Of a DNA stretch of 64,000 nt, positions 1 to 9,700 are shown in pieces (position 1 is the stretch's first letter; each line of letters opens with the position of its first letter). The notes below the pieces were generated by a model that made no database searches, had not been told where the DNA came from, and saw only the letters and a list, made by a program, of their open reading frames with translations. The stretch is from Chitinophaga pinensis DSM 2588. GTDB lineage: Bacteria > Bacteroidota > Bacteroidia > Chitinophagales > Chitinophagaceae. Position numbers and translations under genes: made by a program. The stretch is taken from NCBI RefSeq assembly GCF_000024005.1, contig NC_013132.1, positions 4,024,001 through 4,088,000 of the forward strand, in the 5' to 3' direction.

Positions 1-280
1 GAGATAAGAGTAATGCCATATTTGAATTGCAGATAAAGTGTGATTAACTGATATATAGATTTTGGTTGCGTGAAGAAAGTCCTTTGTTAAAGGGAAGACT
101 GTAAGAGGAGCTCAGCAGGAAAAGCGCCTCTTTTCAGGTAGGATAAGTAAAAATTGCGTATTGGGTGAAATGAGGGCTTTTGTGCGAAGGGTGAATTTCC
201 TAAAGTAATGAAAACCAATCAGAAAGAAAGTAAGGGGTGCCCAAAAACAGTATTCCAGCCGCAGATAGACATCTATTAAC

Positions 281-288
281 TATATTTG
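281..288 (+). promoter_or_regulatory. putative -7 promoter element for the sugar kinase
   Basis: TATATTTG matches the Bacteroidota -7 consensus TAnnTTTG and lies about 40 bp before the kinase start codon. No convincing -33 element was found, so this is a suggestion only. The rest of positions 1-329 holds no reading frame or RNA gene that I can support. Confidence 0.35.
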
Positions 289-329
289 ACCCCTAATTAG
301 CTGGAATATTAATCACATTAAGAAAGTAC

Positions 330-1223
330 ATGTACGATATTTGTTGTGTAGGGCATATCACATTGGATAAAGTAGTGACCACGAAATCCGTGGTACATAT
401 GGCAGGAGGCACTTCGTTTTACTTTTCCAATGCTATCCGTCATATGGACGTTAAATACAGACTGGTAACCGCGCTGGCAGAGAGTGAAATGAATAGTGTA
501 AATGAGCTCAGAGCGAAAGGCATTGAAGTGGATGCATTGCCAAGTAAACACACCGTCTATTTCGAGAATATCTATTCAGAAAACCAGGATCACCGCACCC
601 AGCGTGTATTGCAGAAAGCAGATCCATTTACCATCGAGGCACTGTCGCATACGGAAGCACGTATTTTCCACCTCGGACCATTACTGGCTGACGATTTTCC
701 GGTAGAGCTGATCAAAGCACTCTCCGCAAGAGGAAAGGTGTCACTGGACGTACAGGGTTACCTGCGTAAAGTGGAAGACCATAACGTACACGCGATCGAC
801 TGGCCGGCCAAACAGGAGGCATTGAAATACATCCATACGCTGAAGGCCAACGAGCACGAAATGGAAGTACTGACCGGTCATAAGGACGTACGTAAAGGTG
901 CGATGGTACTGGCAGAGTGGGGCGTGAAAGAAGTGGTGATCACACTGGGTAGTATGGGTTCCGTGATCTATGCGGAGGGCGTATTCCACCGTATCCCGGC
1001 TTACCTGCCGAACATGGTGATCGATGCAACAGGTTGTGGCGATACTTATATGGCAGGTTACCTCTATCAGCGCAGCAAAGGTGCTACCCTGCAATATGCG
1101 GGTGAATTTGCCGCTGCAATGGCGACTATGAACATTGAGTCTTCCGGACCATTCACCGGTAATAAACAGGACGTACTGGACTTACTGGCTGCCAGCAGAG
1201 AGAAAATATTTGCGGAACTGTAA
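330..1223 (+). CDS. PfkB/ribokinase-family sugar kinase
   Basis: A 297-residue cytoplasmic kinase expected to phosphorylate a sugar or similar alcohol with ATP. The N-terminus has the family's glycine-containing substrate region (GGTSFYFSNA near residue 25). The C-terminal PfkB signature DATGCGDTYMAGY carries the presumed catalytic base D238, so the active site looks intact. Length is normal for the family. A secreted GH32 fructan hydrolase starts about 100 bp downstream on the same strand, so fructose is a plausible substrate, but that is inferred from context only. The first ATG is used. Other PfkB substrates such as ribose, inositol or nucleosides cannot be excluded from sequence. Confidence 0.85.
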   Translation: MYDICCVGHITLDKVVTTKSVVHMAGGTSFYFSNAIRHMDVKYRLVTALAESEMNSVNELRAKGIEVDALPSKHTVYFENIYSENQDHRTQRVLQKADPFTIEALSHTEARIFHLGPLLADDFPVELIKALSARGKVSLDVQGYLRKVEDHNVHAIDWPAKQEALKYIHTLKANEHEMEVLTGHKDVRKGAMVLAEWGVKEVVITLGSMGSVIYAEGVFHRIPAYLPNMVIDATGCGDTYMAGYLYQRSKGATLQYAGEFAAAMATMNIESSGPFTGNKQDVLDLLAASREKIFAEL

Positions 1224-1324
1224 TGCCGCTGAACATATCAGATAATGAGGCTACCTGGTTTGACCGGGTGGCCTCGTTTTATTTACAGAATTGTCTATTT
1301 TACAGGCGACTAAAGCTCCACTGT

Positions 1325-2848
1325 ATGACAAAGCATTTGTTTGCCCTCCTGACCGCCTTATTGCCCGTAGCAGTTATCGCGCAGGATCAGACACCTACGC
1401 CGCAATGGCGGCCTGTATACCATTTTACGCCGGCGAAGAACTGGACCAATGACCCTAACGGACTCATTTACCTGGATGGCGAATATCATCTCTACTATCA
1501 GCACAATCCCTTTGAAAATAAATGGGGCCATATGAGCTGGGGACATGCCACCAGTAAAGACCTGGTGAACTGGAAACACCTCCCCGTAGCAATTCCGGAA
1601 ATCGAAAAGAAAGATACGACCACCTGGATCTTCTCCGGTTGCGCAGTACTGGACACTAAAAATACCAGCGGTTTCGGCCAGAATGGTAAGGCGCCACTGG
1701 TAGCTGTATATACCGCAGATCAGCCTAAACAGCAGCTGGAAACGCAGTTTGTTGCTTATAGCAATGATGGTGGCGCCAGCTTCGCACAATACGCCGGTAA
1801 CCCGGTCGTCAATATTCAGAAAAAAGACTTCCGCGATCCCAGCGTTGTATGGATGGAAGACCAGCAGCAATGGATTATGACCGTAGCAGTACCGCATGAA
1901 CATAAACTACAGTTCTATGCCTCAAAAAACCTGAGAGACTGGACCCTGAAGGGTGAATTCGGTAACCAGGGAGATATCCGCAAGATATGGGAATGCCCTT
2001 CTATGACACCGCTGTTTGTAGACGGAGACCCGGCTAAAAAGAAATGGTTGCTGATGATCTCTTCCGGTAACCAGGATGGCGCTACCGGTATGCAATACTT
2101 CACCGGTGATTTTGATGGTAAAACATTCACGAATGATCGTCCGGCTAACTACCAGCTGTTTGTAGACTATGGCCGTACCTATTATGCAGCCATCCCTTAC
2201 AATAACCTGCCGGATGGCCGTCAGATGATGCTGGGCTGGCTGATGCCGTTTGAAACGCCTACCTATCCCTGGAGAGGCCAGATGTCCATCCCCAGAGATC
2301 TTGCACTGAAATCAGGTACCGATGGCGTGCTGTTATACCAGCAGCCTGCTGCTACCCTGGATAAAATACTGGCAGCACTGCCGGCCGCAAAAAAACTGGT
2401 GATGCAGCAGACCGATATCCGCAGTAAAGAAATGCAGCTGAATAAAGGCGGTAAATTCGATGCAAACACGAACTGGGCAGACCTGATTTTTGTACCCGGT
2501 ACGGCAAAGGAATTCGGCTTAAAACTCGTCCAGAACAAGGACACCAAAAGTGAGGCGATATTAGGCTATAATCCTGCCACCAATGAACTGTATGTAGCGA
2601 CTGTAAAAGACGGACAATCTGCCGTTACAACAGATAAACTCACTGTAAAACCAGTCAATGGTAAGATCAGGTTACAGGTTCTGTTGGATAAGTCTTCACT
2701 GGAGGTATTTGTGAACGGAGGAGAGAAGGTATTGACCACGCTGCTGTTTCCGGATGCAAAGGCAACAGGATGGGCAGTGTTTGCAAAAGAGGGTGATGTG
2801 AAGCTGGAGAGCCTGAAGGCATGGAACCTGGAGGGAATTAGGAATTAG
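1325..2848 (+). CDS. secreted GH32 fructan hydrolase (levanase/inulinase/invertase type)
   Basis: Hydrolyses beta-fructosides such as levan, inulin or sucrose outside the cytoplasm. The ATG at 1325 is chosen because it opens a signal peptide (hydrophobic residues 4-16, cleavage near AVIA|QDQ); an upstream extension lacks this. Three GH32 hallmarks are visible: WTNDPNG with nucleophile D43, FRDP with D171, and WECP with acid/base E223. The propeller is followed by a C-terminal beta-sandwich, as usual. The last residues (EGIRN) and the TAG stop are encoded by the intergenic heptad repeat, so the native C-terminus may have been altered. It follows the PfkB kinase, suggesting a small fructan-use unit. 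Endo or exo action cannot be told. Confidence 0.92.
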   Translation: MTKHLFALLTALLPVAVIAQDQTPTPQWRPVYHFTPAKNWTNDPNGLIYLDGEYHLYYQHNPFENKWGHMSWGHATSKDLVNWKHLPVAIPEIEKKDTTTWIFSGCAVLDTKNTSGFGQNGKAPLVAVYTADQPKQQLETQFVAYSNDGGASFAQYAGNPVVNIQKKDFRDPSVVWMEDQQQWIMTVAVPHEHKLQFYASKNLRDWTLKGEFGNQGDIRKIWECPSMTPLFVDGDPAKKKWLLMISSGNQDGATGMQYFTGDFDGKTFTNDRPANYQLFVDYGRTYYAAIPYNNLPDGRQMMLGWLMPFETPTYPWRGQMSIPRDLALKSGTDGVLLYQQPAATLDKILAALPAAKKLVMQQTDIRSKEMQLNKGGKFDANTNWADLIFVPGTAKEFGLKLVQNKDTKSEAILGYNPATNELYVATVKDGQSAVTTDKLTVKPVNGKIRLQVLLDKSSLEVFVNGGEKVLTTLLFPDAKATGWAVFAKEGDVKLESLKAWNLEGIRN

Positions 2849-2882
2849 GAATTAGGAATTAAGAATTAAGAATTAAGAATTA
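2834..2882. repeat. heptad tandem repeat, left arm (7 units)
   Basis: Seven consecutive 7-bp units: four GGAATTA followed by three AGAATTA. It overlaps the end of the GH32 gene and pairs with the opposite-orientation arm at 3105-3130, so the two form an inverted-arm element between convergent genes. Confidence 0.9.
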
Positions 2883-2884
2883 GA

Positions 2885-2943
2885 AAAAGCGCTTTAAGTA
2901 CGTAATACTTTCCAGAGTGGAAATGCGTACTTAAAGCGCTTTT
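2885..2943. terminator. long perfect hairpin, likely bidirectional terminator
   Basis: Perfect 18-bp inverted repeat AAAAGCGCTTTAAGTACG / CGTACTTAAAGCGCTTTT (2885-2902 and 2926-2943) with a nested TTTCCA/TGGAAA stem in the loop. A-rich and T-rich ends allow termination from both sides, which suits the convergent GH32 and GT8 genes. Confidence 0.75.
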
Positions 2944-2949
2944 AACTTT

Positions 2950-3021
2950 CGTTAATACTGCCTTTTTAACGTAAGATCAACGAAAGATAAGTATAGTCTA
3001 AGTATAGTCTAAGTATAGTAA
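2950..3021. repeat. dispersed repeat copy A with three 11-bp direct repeats
   Basis: Positions 2950-2982 match, in reverse complement, positions 61457-61489 at 27 of 33 bases by eye. The block is followed by AAGTATAGTCT, AAGTATAGTCT and AAGTATAGTAA (2989-3021). The distant copy is flanked by the related ACTATAGTC. Both copies lie between convergent genes. Confidence 0.6.
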
Positions 3022-3104
3022 GAGGGGAGAAATGACTAAGTAATTTACGATTATTATCCTGTACTTCCAGCTGTCAATTCTTTCATCTTCAGCCTTGTTG
3101 CAAC

Positions 3105-3130
3105 AATTCCTAATTCTTAATTCCTAATTT
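3105..3130. repeat. heptad tandem repeat, right arm
   Basis: About four degenerate units of TAATTCC/TAATTCT, complementary to the arm at 2834-2882. It overlaps the 3' end of the GT8 gene and encodes its last residues and stop codon. Confidence 0.8.
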
Positions 3131-4021
3131 CAAACTACCCGCCGCCCTGAAACTCTTCAGATAGTACCTGAATAGTGACTTTCTGATCTTCCATATCCTT
3201 TGTAATCCGGCAAAAGCGACGCGTTTATACCTTCTGTCCCAGAACGTCGTATCATAATCCGCCCACCGCTGATACCCTGCATGTACCTCTCTGCCCAGGA
3301 AGTCCCATGGTTTGGGTGCACCGGCAAAATGCAGAATGGCATTTTCCTTAAAAGAAGGTGTTGCCTGCCCGGGTGTCCAGATGCAGTTGAACCTGTCTTC
3401 AATGTGATAAAAACTGCCATTACAGATGGTGTTAAGCACGGTATTATCTGCTTCCTGTAAAGCCATGCCATGACGCAGACAAATCTTCTCTATTTCATGG
3501 CAGATATCCCGCTCTTTCCATCTGCGGAGATTGAGCAACAGCATACCGCTGATAAAGGATTGCTCGTCCTTGCAGACGCTCAGTTGCCCTGGCAGCAGTT
3601 TCGCTTCCAGGGTATTCCTGAACGGACCGCCCGGTACGGCTGCCAGGAAATGATCTTCAAAGCGTATCTGATCAAACGTGATTACATCCAGTAAGATAAG
3701 CAGGTCAGGATCCAGGCAGAGCACATAGTCTGCATCCAGCAGTTTAGGGATCAGGAAACGGCCATAACTGGTACGTGAACCATGTACGGCACTGAGATGC
3801 CCGAACATTTCCTGCGCATCGAAATCATAGAACCGCGTACGGCCATGATAGCTCTCCGTCTGTAATAACATCAGGAGATTGTTCTTATGTCTGGTGCCTA
3901 AATTGTTGCAGATAAAGTGCAGGTCAAGCTGTGCTGTGTCGGAACAGTTCCTCACAAGAGAAGTAATCGTGGCGCCTAAGCCTTCCAGCGAGGGAAGGTC
4001 AATAACAAATGCAATGTGCAT
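3110..4021 (-). CDS. glycosyltransferase family 8 protein
   Basis: A 303-residue retaining glycosyltransferase of the LPS galactosyltransferase/glycogenin type, predicted to move a sugar from a nucleotide donor to a glycan or lipid acceptor. Near the N-terminus is VIDLPSLEGLGATITSLV, the metal-binding DxD motif appears as CLDPDLL, and the C-terminal family motif is HFAGAPKPW. No signal peptide, so it acts at the cytoplasmic face. The ATG at 4021 is preferred over a TTG six bases upstream. The C-terminus (LGIKN) and TAG stop come from the heptad repeat. It stands alone, without other glycan-assembly genes, so its target is unknown. Confidence 0.85.
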   Translation of the reverse strand: MHIAFVIDLPSLEGLGATITSLVRNCSDTAQLDLHFICNNLGTRHKNNLLMLLQTESYHGRTRFYDFDAQEMFGHLSAVHGSRTSYGRFLIPKLLDADYVLCLDPDLLILLDVITFDQIRFEDHFLAAVPGGPFRNTLEAKLLPGQLSVCKDEQSFISGMLLLNLRRWKERDICHEIEKICLRHGMALQEADNTVLNTICNGSFYHIEDRFNCIWTPGQATPSFKENAILHFAGAPKPWDFLGREVHAGYQRWADYDTTFWDRRYKRVAFAGLQRIWKIRKSLFRYYLKSFRAAGSLKLGIKN

Positions 4022-4221
4022 GGTCAAGAATTATAAAATAAGTATAGTGTTTTCGTCCGCCCTGATGATCAGCTGGCATTGTAAGGGTTCAAACAGTGTA
4101 ATGTATCCTTTCACGGCTGTTGCATGAAAATACATTATCTTACTGCAACACTACTGCAGGTAGCAAAGATCCGGGAGCGGACACCTGCGTGTAACGAAAA
4201 CGGACACTGTAATACATATTG

Positions 4222-4252
4222 TTTGGTTTAAGCGATTGATTTTCAATCTTTG
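4222..4252 (+). promoter_or_regulatory. putative promoter of the FtsX-type permease
   Basis: TTTG at 4222-4225 and AATCTTTG at 4245-4252 are separated by 19 bp, close to the Bacteroidota pattern TTTG-N(17-23)-TAnnTTTG with one mismatch. They lie about 50 bp before the ATG at 4304. The divergent GT8 gene starts at 4021. Confidence 0.4.
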
Positions 4253-4303
4253 TGTTCGTTGGCATACTTTTCTGTACAGTTTGAGAGCATAACCCATACC
4301 ACT

Positions 4304-6691
4304 ATGATCAGGAACTATTTTAAAATTGCCTGGCGCAATCTCAAAAAAAGCAGGGGATATACGTTTATTAATATCGGCGGACTGGCAACAGGCATGGCTG
4401 TCGCAATGCTGATCGGACTCTGGATCTGGGATGAAGTCACCTATGACAGGTACAATCGTAATTATGACCGTATCGCCCAGGTAATGCAGCACCAGACTTT
4501 TAACGGTCAGATAGACACCTGGCCGACGATGCCCTATTATATGGGGGAAGTATTGCGTGATCAGTATGGAGATAACTTTAAACAGGTCGTAAAGTCTTCC
4601 TGGGATATGTATAAAGTATTGGCTGTAGGTGATAAAAAGCTGCGTAAGATAGGCCGGTTTATGGAAGCAGGTGGCCCGGAACTGATAGACGTCAGTATGT
4701 TGTCAGGTACCCGTGATGCATTGAAAGATCCTGGTACAGTCCTTATTTCCGCTTCTGCTGCGAAAGCTTATTTCGGAGAGGTGAATGCTGTCGGCAAAAC
4801 CCTGTTGCTGGACAATAAACAATCCCTCATCGTGAGAGGTGTATACAAAGATCTGCCACACAACTCTTCTTTCGGTAATCTCGATTTCATTGCTTCCTGG
4901 GATGTTTTTATCGATAGATATATGGCCTGGATCAAAACAGTGTCTGATCCCTGGGGCAATAACGCATTCCTGCTATTTGTACGACTGGCCGACAATGCTG
5001 ATCTCGCAAAGGTCTCCGCCCGTATCGCTGATACAAAACTGAATAATGTACGTCCGGAAGACAGACGTTATAAGCCGGTCATCTTCTTACAGCCTATGAG
5101 TAAATGGCACCTCTTCCAGTCGTTTAAAAATGGGATGAATACAGGTGGACGTATACAGTTTGTATGGTTGTTTGGCGCCATTGGTGTAGTGGTTTTACTG
5201 CTGGCTTGTATCAACTTCATGAACCTGAGTACCGCACGCTCGGAAAAACGTGCCCGCGAAGTAGGTATCCGTAAAGCAGTGGGCTCTTTCAGAAAACAGC
5301 TGATCTGGCAGTTTTTTAGTGAATCTTTGCTGGTGGTGATAATCGGATTTGTATTATCAGTGATCCTGGTACAACTGGCATTGCCGTTTTTCAATAATGT
5401 AGCTGATAAAAAGATTACGATACCATGGACAGGACCGCTGTTCTGGTTGGCAGGTATTGTATTCATCCTGCTGACGAGCTTTATTGCCGGTAGTTATCCC
5501 GCTTTCTATCTATCGTCTTTTCAACCAGTCAGGGTACTTAAAGGTACTTTCCGCGCAGGGCGTCATGCTGCTTTGCCAAGAAAGGTACTGGTCGTAATAC
5601 AGTTCTCCGCTTCACTGATACTGATCATCGGTACTATCATCGTATTCCGGCAGGTAGAGTTTGCAAGAAACAGACCGGTAGGATATAGTAGGGAAGGATT
5701 GCTGTCAATGGAAATGAGTATGACGAATATTCACGACCATTTTGAGGTAGTACGAACGGCGCTTAAAAATGCCGGTGCTATTGTGGATATGGCGGAAGCC
5801 AGTACACCTGTTACTACGGTATGGCAAACAAACGGCGATATCAGGTGGAAAGGGAAAGATCCTTCGATGACGGTTGATATGCCTACACAAACCGTATCGC
5901 CTGAATACGGAAAGACGATCGGCTGGCAGTTTGTGGCAGGACGTGATTTCTCTGATGCGTATGCGACCGATTCCGCCGCCTTTGTCCTGAATGAATCTGC
6001 TGTAAGATTGATGGGCTTAAAGAATCCTGTAGGTGAAACAGTCTATTGGGATGGGACGCCGTTCATCGTCATTGGCGTGATTAAAGACCTGGTGGCAGAA
6101 TCTCCGTATGAACCAGTACGTCCTTCGATGTATGTCATGAACCGGGACTTTCTGGGTATCACCAATATCAGGATCAATCCGGCGGTAAGTAGTCATACTG
6201 CTTTAGCAAAAATAGAAGAGGTGTTCAGGAAGTATAATCCGGAACAACCGTTCGATTATCAGTTTGTCGATATAGAATATGCCCGAAAGTTCGGCAATGA
6301 AGTGAGGGTAGGTAAACTGACGACCTTCTTTGCCATACTGGCTATTTTTATCAGTTGCCTGGGGCTGTTTGGTATGGCCTCCTTTATGGCAGAACAGCGT
6401 ACGAAAGAAATTGGCGTACGCAAAGTGCTGGGAGCATCGGTATTCAATCTGTGGGCCATGCTCTCTAAAGATTTCCTGCTGCTGGTAGGTGTTGCATTAG
6501 CTATTGCCGTACCACTGGCTTACTACTTTATGCACGAGTGGTTACAGCATTATACCTACAGATCTGAAATCGCGTGGTGGATTTTTGTTGTCGCAGGCGT
6601 AGGGATCATTCTGGTTACACTGGCGACGGTTAGTTTTCAGAGTGTAAAAGCAGCCTTGGTAAACCCGGTGAAGAGTCTGCGGTCAGAATAG
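4304..6691 (+). CDS. MacB/FtsX-type ABC transporter permease
   Basis: A 795-residue inner-membrane permease. The N-terminus (MIRNYFKIAWRNLKKSRGY) is the standard opening of this large Bacteroidota family and fixes the start at 4304. It has an N-terminal transmembrane helix, a periplasmic MacB-type core, three central helices around residues 285-420, a second periplasmic core, and three C-terminal helices with the FtsX signature (EQRTKEIGVRKVLGAS). Such permeases work with a separate ATPase to export or mechanically move lipoproteins, peptides or signals across the envelope. No ATPase gene is adjacent. It is monocistronic, ending at a strong terminator. The substrate is unknown. Confidence 0.88.
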   Translation: MIRNYFKIAWRNLKKSRGYTFINIGGLATGMAVAMLIGLWIWDEVTYDRYNRNYDRIAQVMQHQTFNGQIDTWPTMPYYMGEVLRDQYGDNFKQVVKSSWDMYKVLAVGDKKLRKIGRFMEAGGPELIDVSMLSGTRDALKDPGTVLISASAAKAYFGEVNAVGKTLLLDNKQSLIVRGVYKDLPHNSSFGNLDFIASWDVFIDRYMAWIKTVSDPWGNNAFLLFVRLADNADLAKVSARIADTKLNNVRPEDRRYKPVIFLQPMSKWHLFQSFKNGMNTGGRIQFVWLFGAIGVVVLLLACINFMNLSTARSEKRAREVGIRKAVGSFRKQLIWQFFSESLLVVIIGFVLSVILVQLALPFFNNVADKKITIPWTGPLFWLAGIVFILLTSFIAGSYPAFYLSSFQPVRVLKGTFRAGRHAALPRKVLVVIQFSASLILIIGTIIVFRQVEFARNRPVGYSREGLLSMEMSMTNIHDHFEVVRTALKNAGAIVDMAEASTPVTTVWQTNGDIRWKGKDPSMTVDMPTQTVSPEYGKTIGWQFVAGRDFSDAYATDSAAFVLNESAVRLMGLKNPVGETVYWDGTPFIVIGVIKDLVAESPYEPVRPSMYVMNRDFLGITNIRINPAVSSHTALAKIEEVFRKYNPEQPFDYQFVDIEYARKFGNEVRVGKLTTFFAILAIFISCLGLFGMASFMAEQRTKEIGVRKVLGASVFNLWAMLSKDFLLLVGVALAIAVPLAYYFMHEWLQHYTYRSEIAWWIFVVAGVGIILVTLATVSFQSVKAALVNPVKSLRSE

Positions 6692-6704
6692 TTATTTACA
6701 ATAA

Positions 6705-6746
6705 AAAGCGGGGGGCTGGTGCATGTATTGCACCAGCCCCCGCTTT
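6705..6746. terminator. strong GC-rich hairpin terminator
   Basis: Stem of about 18 bp: AAAGCGGGGG..CTGGTGCA pairs with TGCACCAGCCCCCGCTTT around a short loop. It separates the convergent permease and beta-propeller genes and can serve both strands. Confidence 0.85.
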
Positions 6747-6758
6747 GTTATAAGGTAC

Positions 6759-9700
6759 TTATTTCCCTTTGAATAAGAAGGTGCCCCAGAGATTTGGGGC
6801 GAGTATGGCTTCGGAAGGAACGTCCGCCGTAATACCGGTTGCTTTATTGCTCCAGTAGAGACGGGAGGTGGTTTCCCCGTTACTGCCTCTTAAAATGCCT
6901 ATATCGCCCTTTATTTGCGTTCCATTGCCAGCCTGAATACCAAGTGCCGTCAGCGGCAAAGAAAGCTCGTAATTGCCCTCAGAACCGGCAAATTGCAGCT
7001 GACTGCTGATATTATCCACCTTATCAAAGGTGATGGTCCGGGAAGGAGAGGAGAAAGGCACTTTATCATCCTGTTTAGTGCCTGGTACGATGGCTTTGTA
7101 AAGTAAAGCCTGTGGTTTACCATCTACTACGCTGACGAGCAGGCGGTAATCGCCTGCGACAGCCGTACGTCTTGCAGGATCTGCCTTTGTATCGGAAGAA
7201 CCGATCATGATATCCAGCGCACCACCGGTTTTAAAAGGCGCCATAGGCATTTCTCCGGAATTATCTGCCAGGTGTGCATTGCCGGTACGGAAGGCGGCAT
7301 ATAATCGGCCGTTGGACACCATCAGGGCGCCGCTGACATCATATGGTTTTGAGTTCGAATTGAAATTAGCTTTCACACCCCGCTTATCGATATCTGCCCA
7401 GGATGCCTTTGCCCATTCATTCAGTTTACCGTCAACAACAGGCTTTTGTGTACTGATATTTACCTCCAGGACACGTGGACCGCCTGCCTGCTGTTGTGTA
7501 GCAGATGCGGCAGACATAACAGCCAGACTACGGTTCAGCGATGACTGATTCACTGCAATCTTTGTATCAGATAAACGACTGATGCTTTCCAGTCCGTCCA
7601 GTCTTACTACAGCACTGCGCGCACCATCCACCAGGTATACCTTCCCATCATCCGTAGCGGTAATACCCGGCCAGAAATTTTCTTCACCCAGTGTAATACT
7701 GTCGAGGGACATATTACGCTTACCGCCTGGCATACGCCATTGGGTACCGCTGCGCATATTTTCAAAGAGAGAGGCGACAAATAAACCATCCGCCGTAAAT
7801 ACATACACATTCCCGTGGTTACCATTGATGGCCCATAAGGGACCAGCAGCTGATCCTTTTACGCTGAAGAAACCACCTAAGAGACGGGTCGTGCCAATGA
7901 GCTGTCCGGGTCTGTCGGCTTCCGGTGCATTATGCGAAGCATGTAAACCGGGCCAGAGATCGGGGTAACTCCATACAGGGACGCCGTTTTTAACGCCGCT
8001 GAGGGATAGCTGCGAATAGGGCTTCACCCCTAAAGTGATCACACTCCATCCGTCAGGTCCTTCCATCAACTGATCGCCACCCGAAGACGCTGGTGTCAGG
8101 ACGCCATCTGCCATTACTTTCCCTTTTGTAATATCGTACATCGGTACACCTGCCTTGGATACACCCGTAACGGCAAATTTCATCGCTTTATCATTGATAC
8201 GTGCGATGCAGAAAGAAAGATCCGGCATCACTGTAACACCACCACTATTGCCTTTCTGGTATTGTACTTCCCCTGCCTGTGCACGGCCATCTCCGTTCTG
8301 ATCCTGCCAGATAAAAAATGCCTGGGAGGAGCTGCCTTTTGCATTCAGATCTACGCCTTGTGGCCATCGGGAACGGAAGGCGTCACTTTTCAGCAGATCC
8401 CATTGTGCGGCCTGACCCATAGCAGCTACAGGAACAGCTACACCATTACGTTTGACGAACAGGAAAGCAGTGGTCCAGCCATTTGTCGGACTACTGTTAT
8501 AACAGTTGGTGAAGTATTGTTGTCCGTTATAGTAAAGCGGTGTCTCTGGTGCTGCACTACGGAACGCCAGTGGCATATCAGCTGCATCCGGACGATAATA
8601 GACCTGCTTTACGGTAGAAGTGCCCGTTTGCCAGTTCAGCGCAAATTCCATCGCGCCTTTGCTTTCTTCAGTATAGTAGAAACGGGTTTTATCCTGTGGA
8701 TCGAGGGTACCGCCACCGCCATATTTCGGTGGACCATAAAACGCACGGATCAGTTTTCCATCCAGGGACCAGACACTGACCCGCTTGGGCAGGTAGTCAT
8801 TTTCAGTAACCCATAACTGTTGTTCCGCATCGATGGTAATACCGGCAGGATTGTTCATATGCTGCGGATCATAAGGACCGGCAGCAGGGGCGCCTGGTGT
8901 ACCAATCTGGCGGACGAACTTTCCTTCGGGAGAAAATACCTTAACGGTATGACTCTTCCCACGATCGCTGATATAGATCTTACCGCTATTGTCGAGCGTA
9001 AGTGCGACAGGGGCTTCAAGTCCGTTAGCTATCAGTACCTGTCCTTTATCATCCGGTAATGTACCGGAAAAGCGGATCAGCTGATTGCCTACGAGTAACA
9101 ATAATCTGCCTTGTTTATCATAACACATGCCGGTGGGGGCATTCGCTTTTATACTGTCGGTCAACCTGCTTTTAGCAATATCGGCAATCAGTATACGATT
9201 TTTACCCGCAATACTGATCAGTGCAATACCATTGTTCACTGCAAAGCCGGTGATCATCTCTTTTACCTGTTCCAGCGGTACTGCACCTAATGAGCGTTTT
9301 ACGATCTGTTTAACATTATAATCATTCTTTTTCCCTACACTCAGGGCATTGAGGCGTAGTTCGGCTACGCCGGACTGTTTATCTGTTTCCCAGGCAGATA
9401 CCACATACACGTCGTTGCCTGGTAGTGCTTTGGGACCATTATCCACTGCAATAAAAGGAGCGGCTGTCCATGCGCCACCCACCCAGCTACGTCCGCCGCG
9501 TTTACGTCCGCTCATATCTATCCAGGCCAGTCCATCCGGCCCTTCTGTTACATAACAGCCGAGTAAGACCGCCGGTTGGCGGGAAGGGGAAGCTTTTGCG
9601 GGTACAAATAAAGCGGCTTGCGGAGGGGTATGGTTAGCGAGCCAGGCGCCGGTATGATCTTCCGTTCTCCAGGGAGGCGTACCGGGAGAATAAGTGGCCA

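Noticed and set aside
1..329. Partial gene at the window start
   Set aside because: No frame in this stretch shows coherent protein features or continuity from the edge.
8262..8816. 184-residue frame opposite the beta-propeller gene
   Set aside because: Antisense to a clear long coding region with good protein features; composition looks like a shadow frame.
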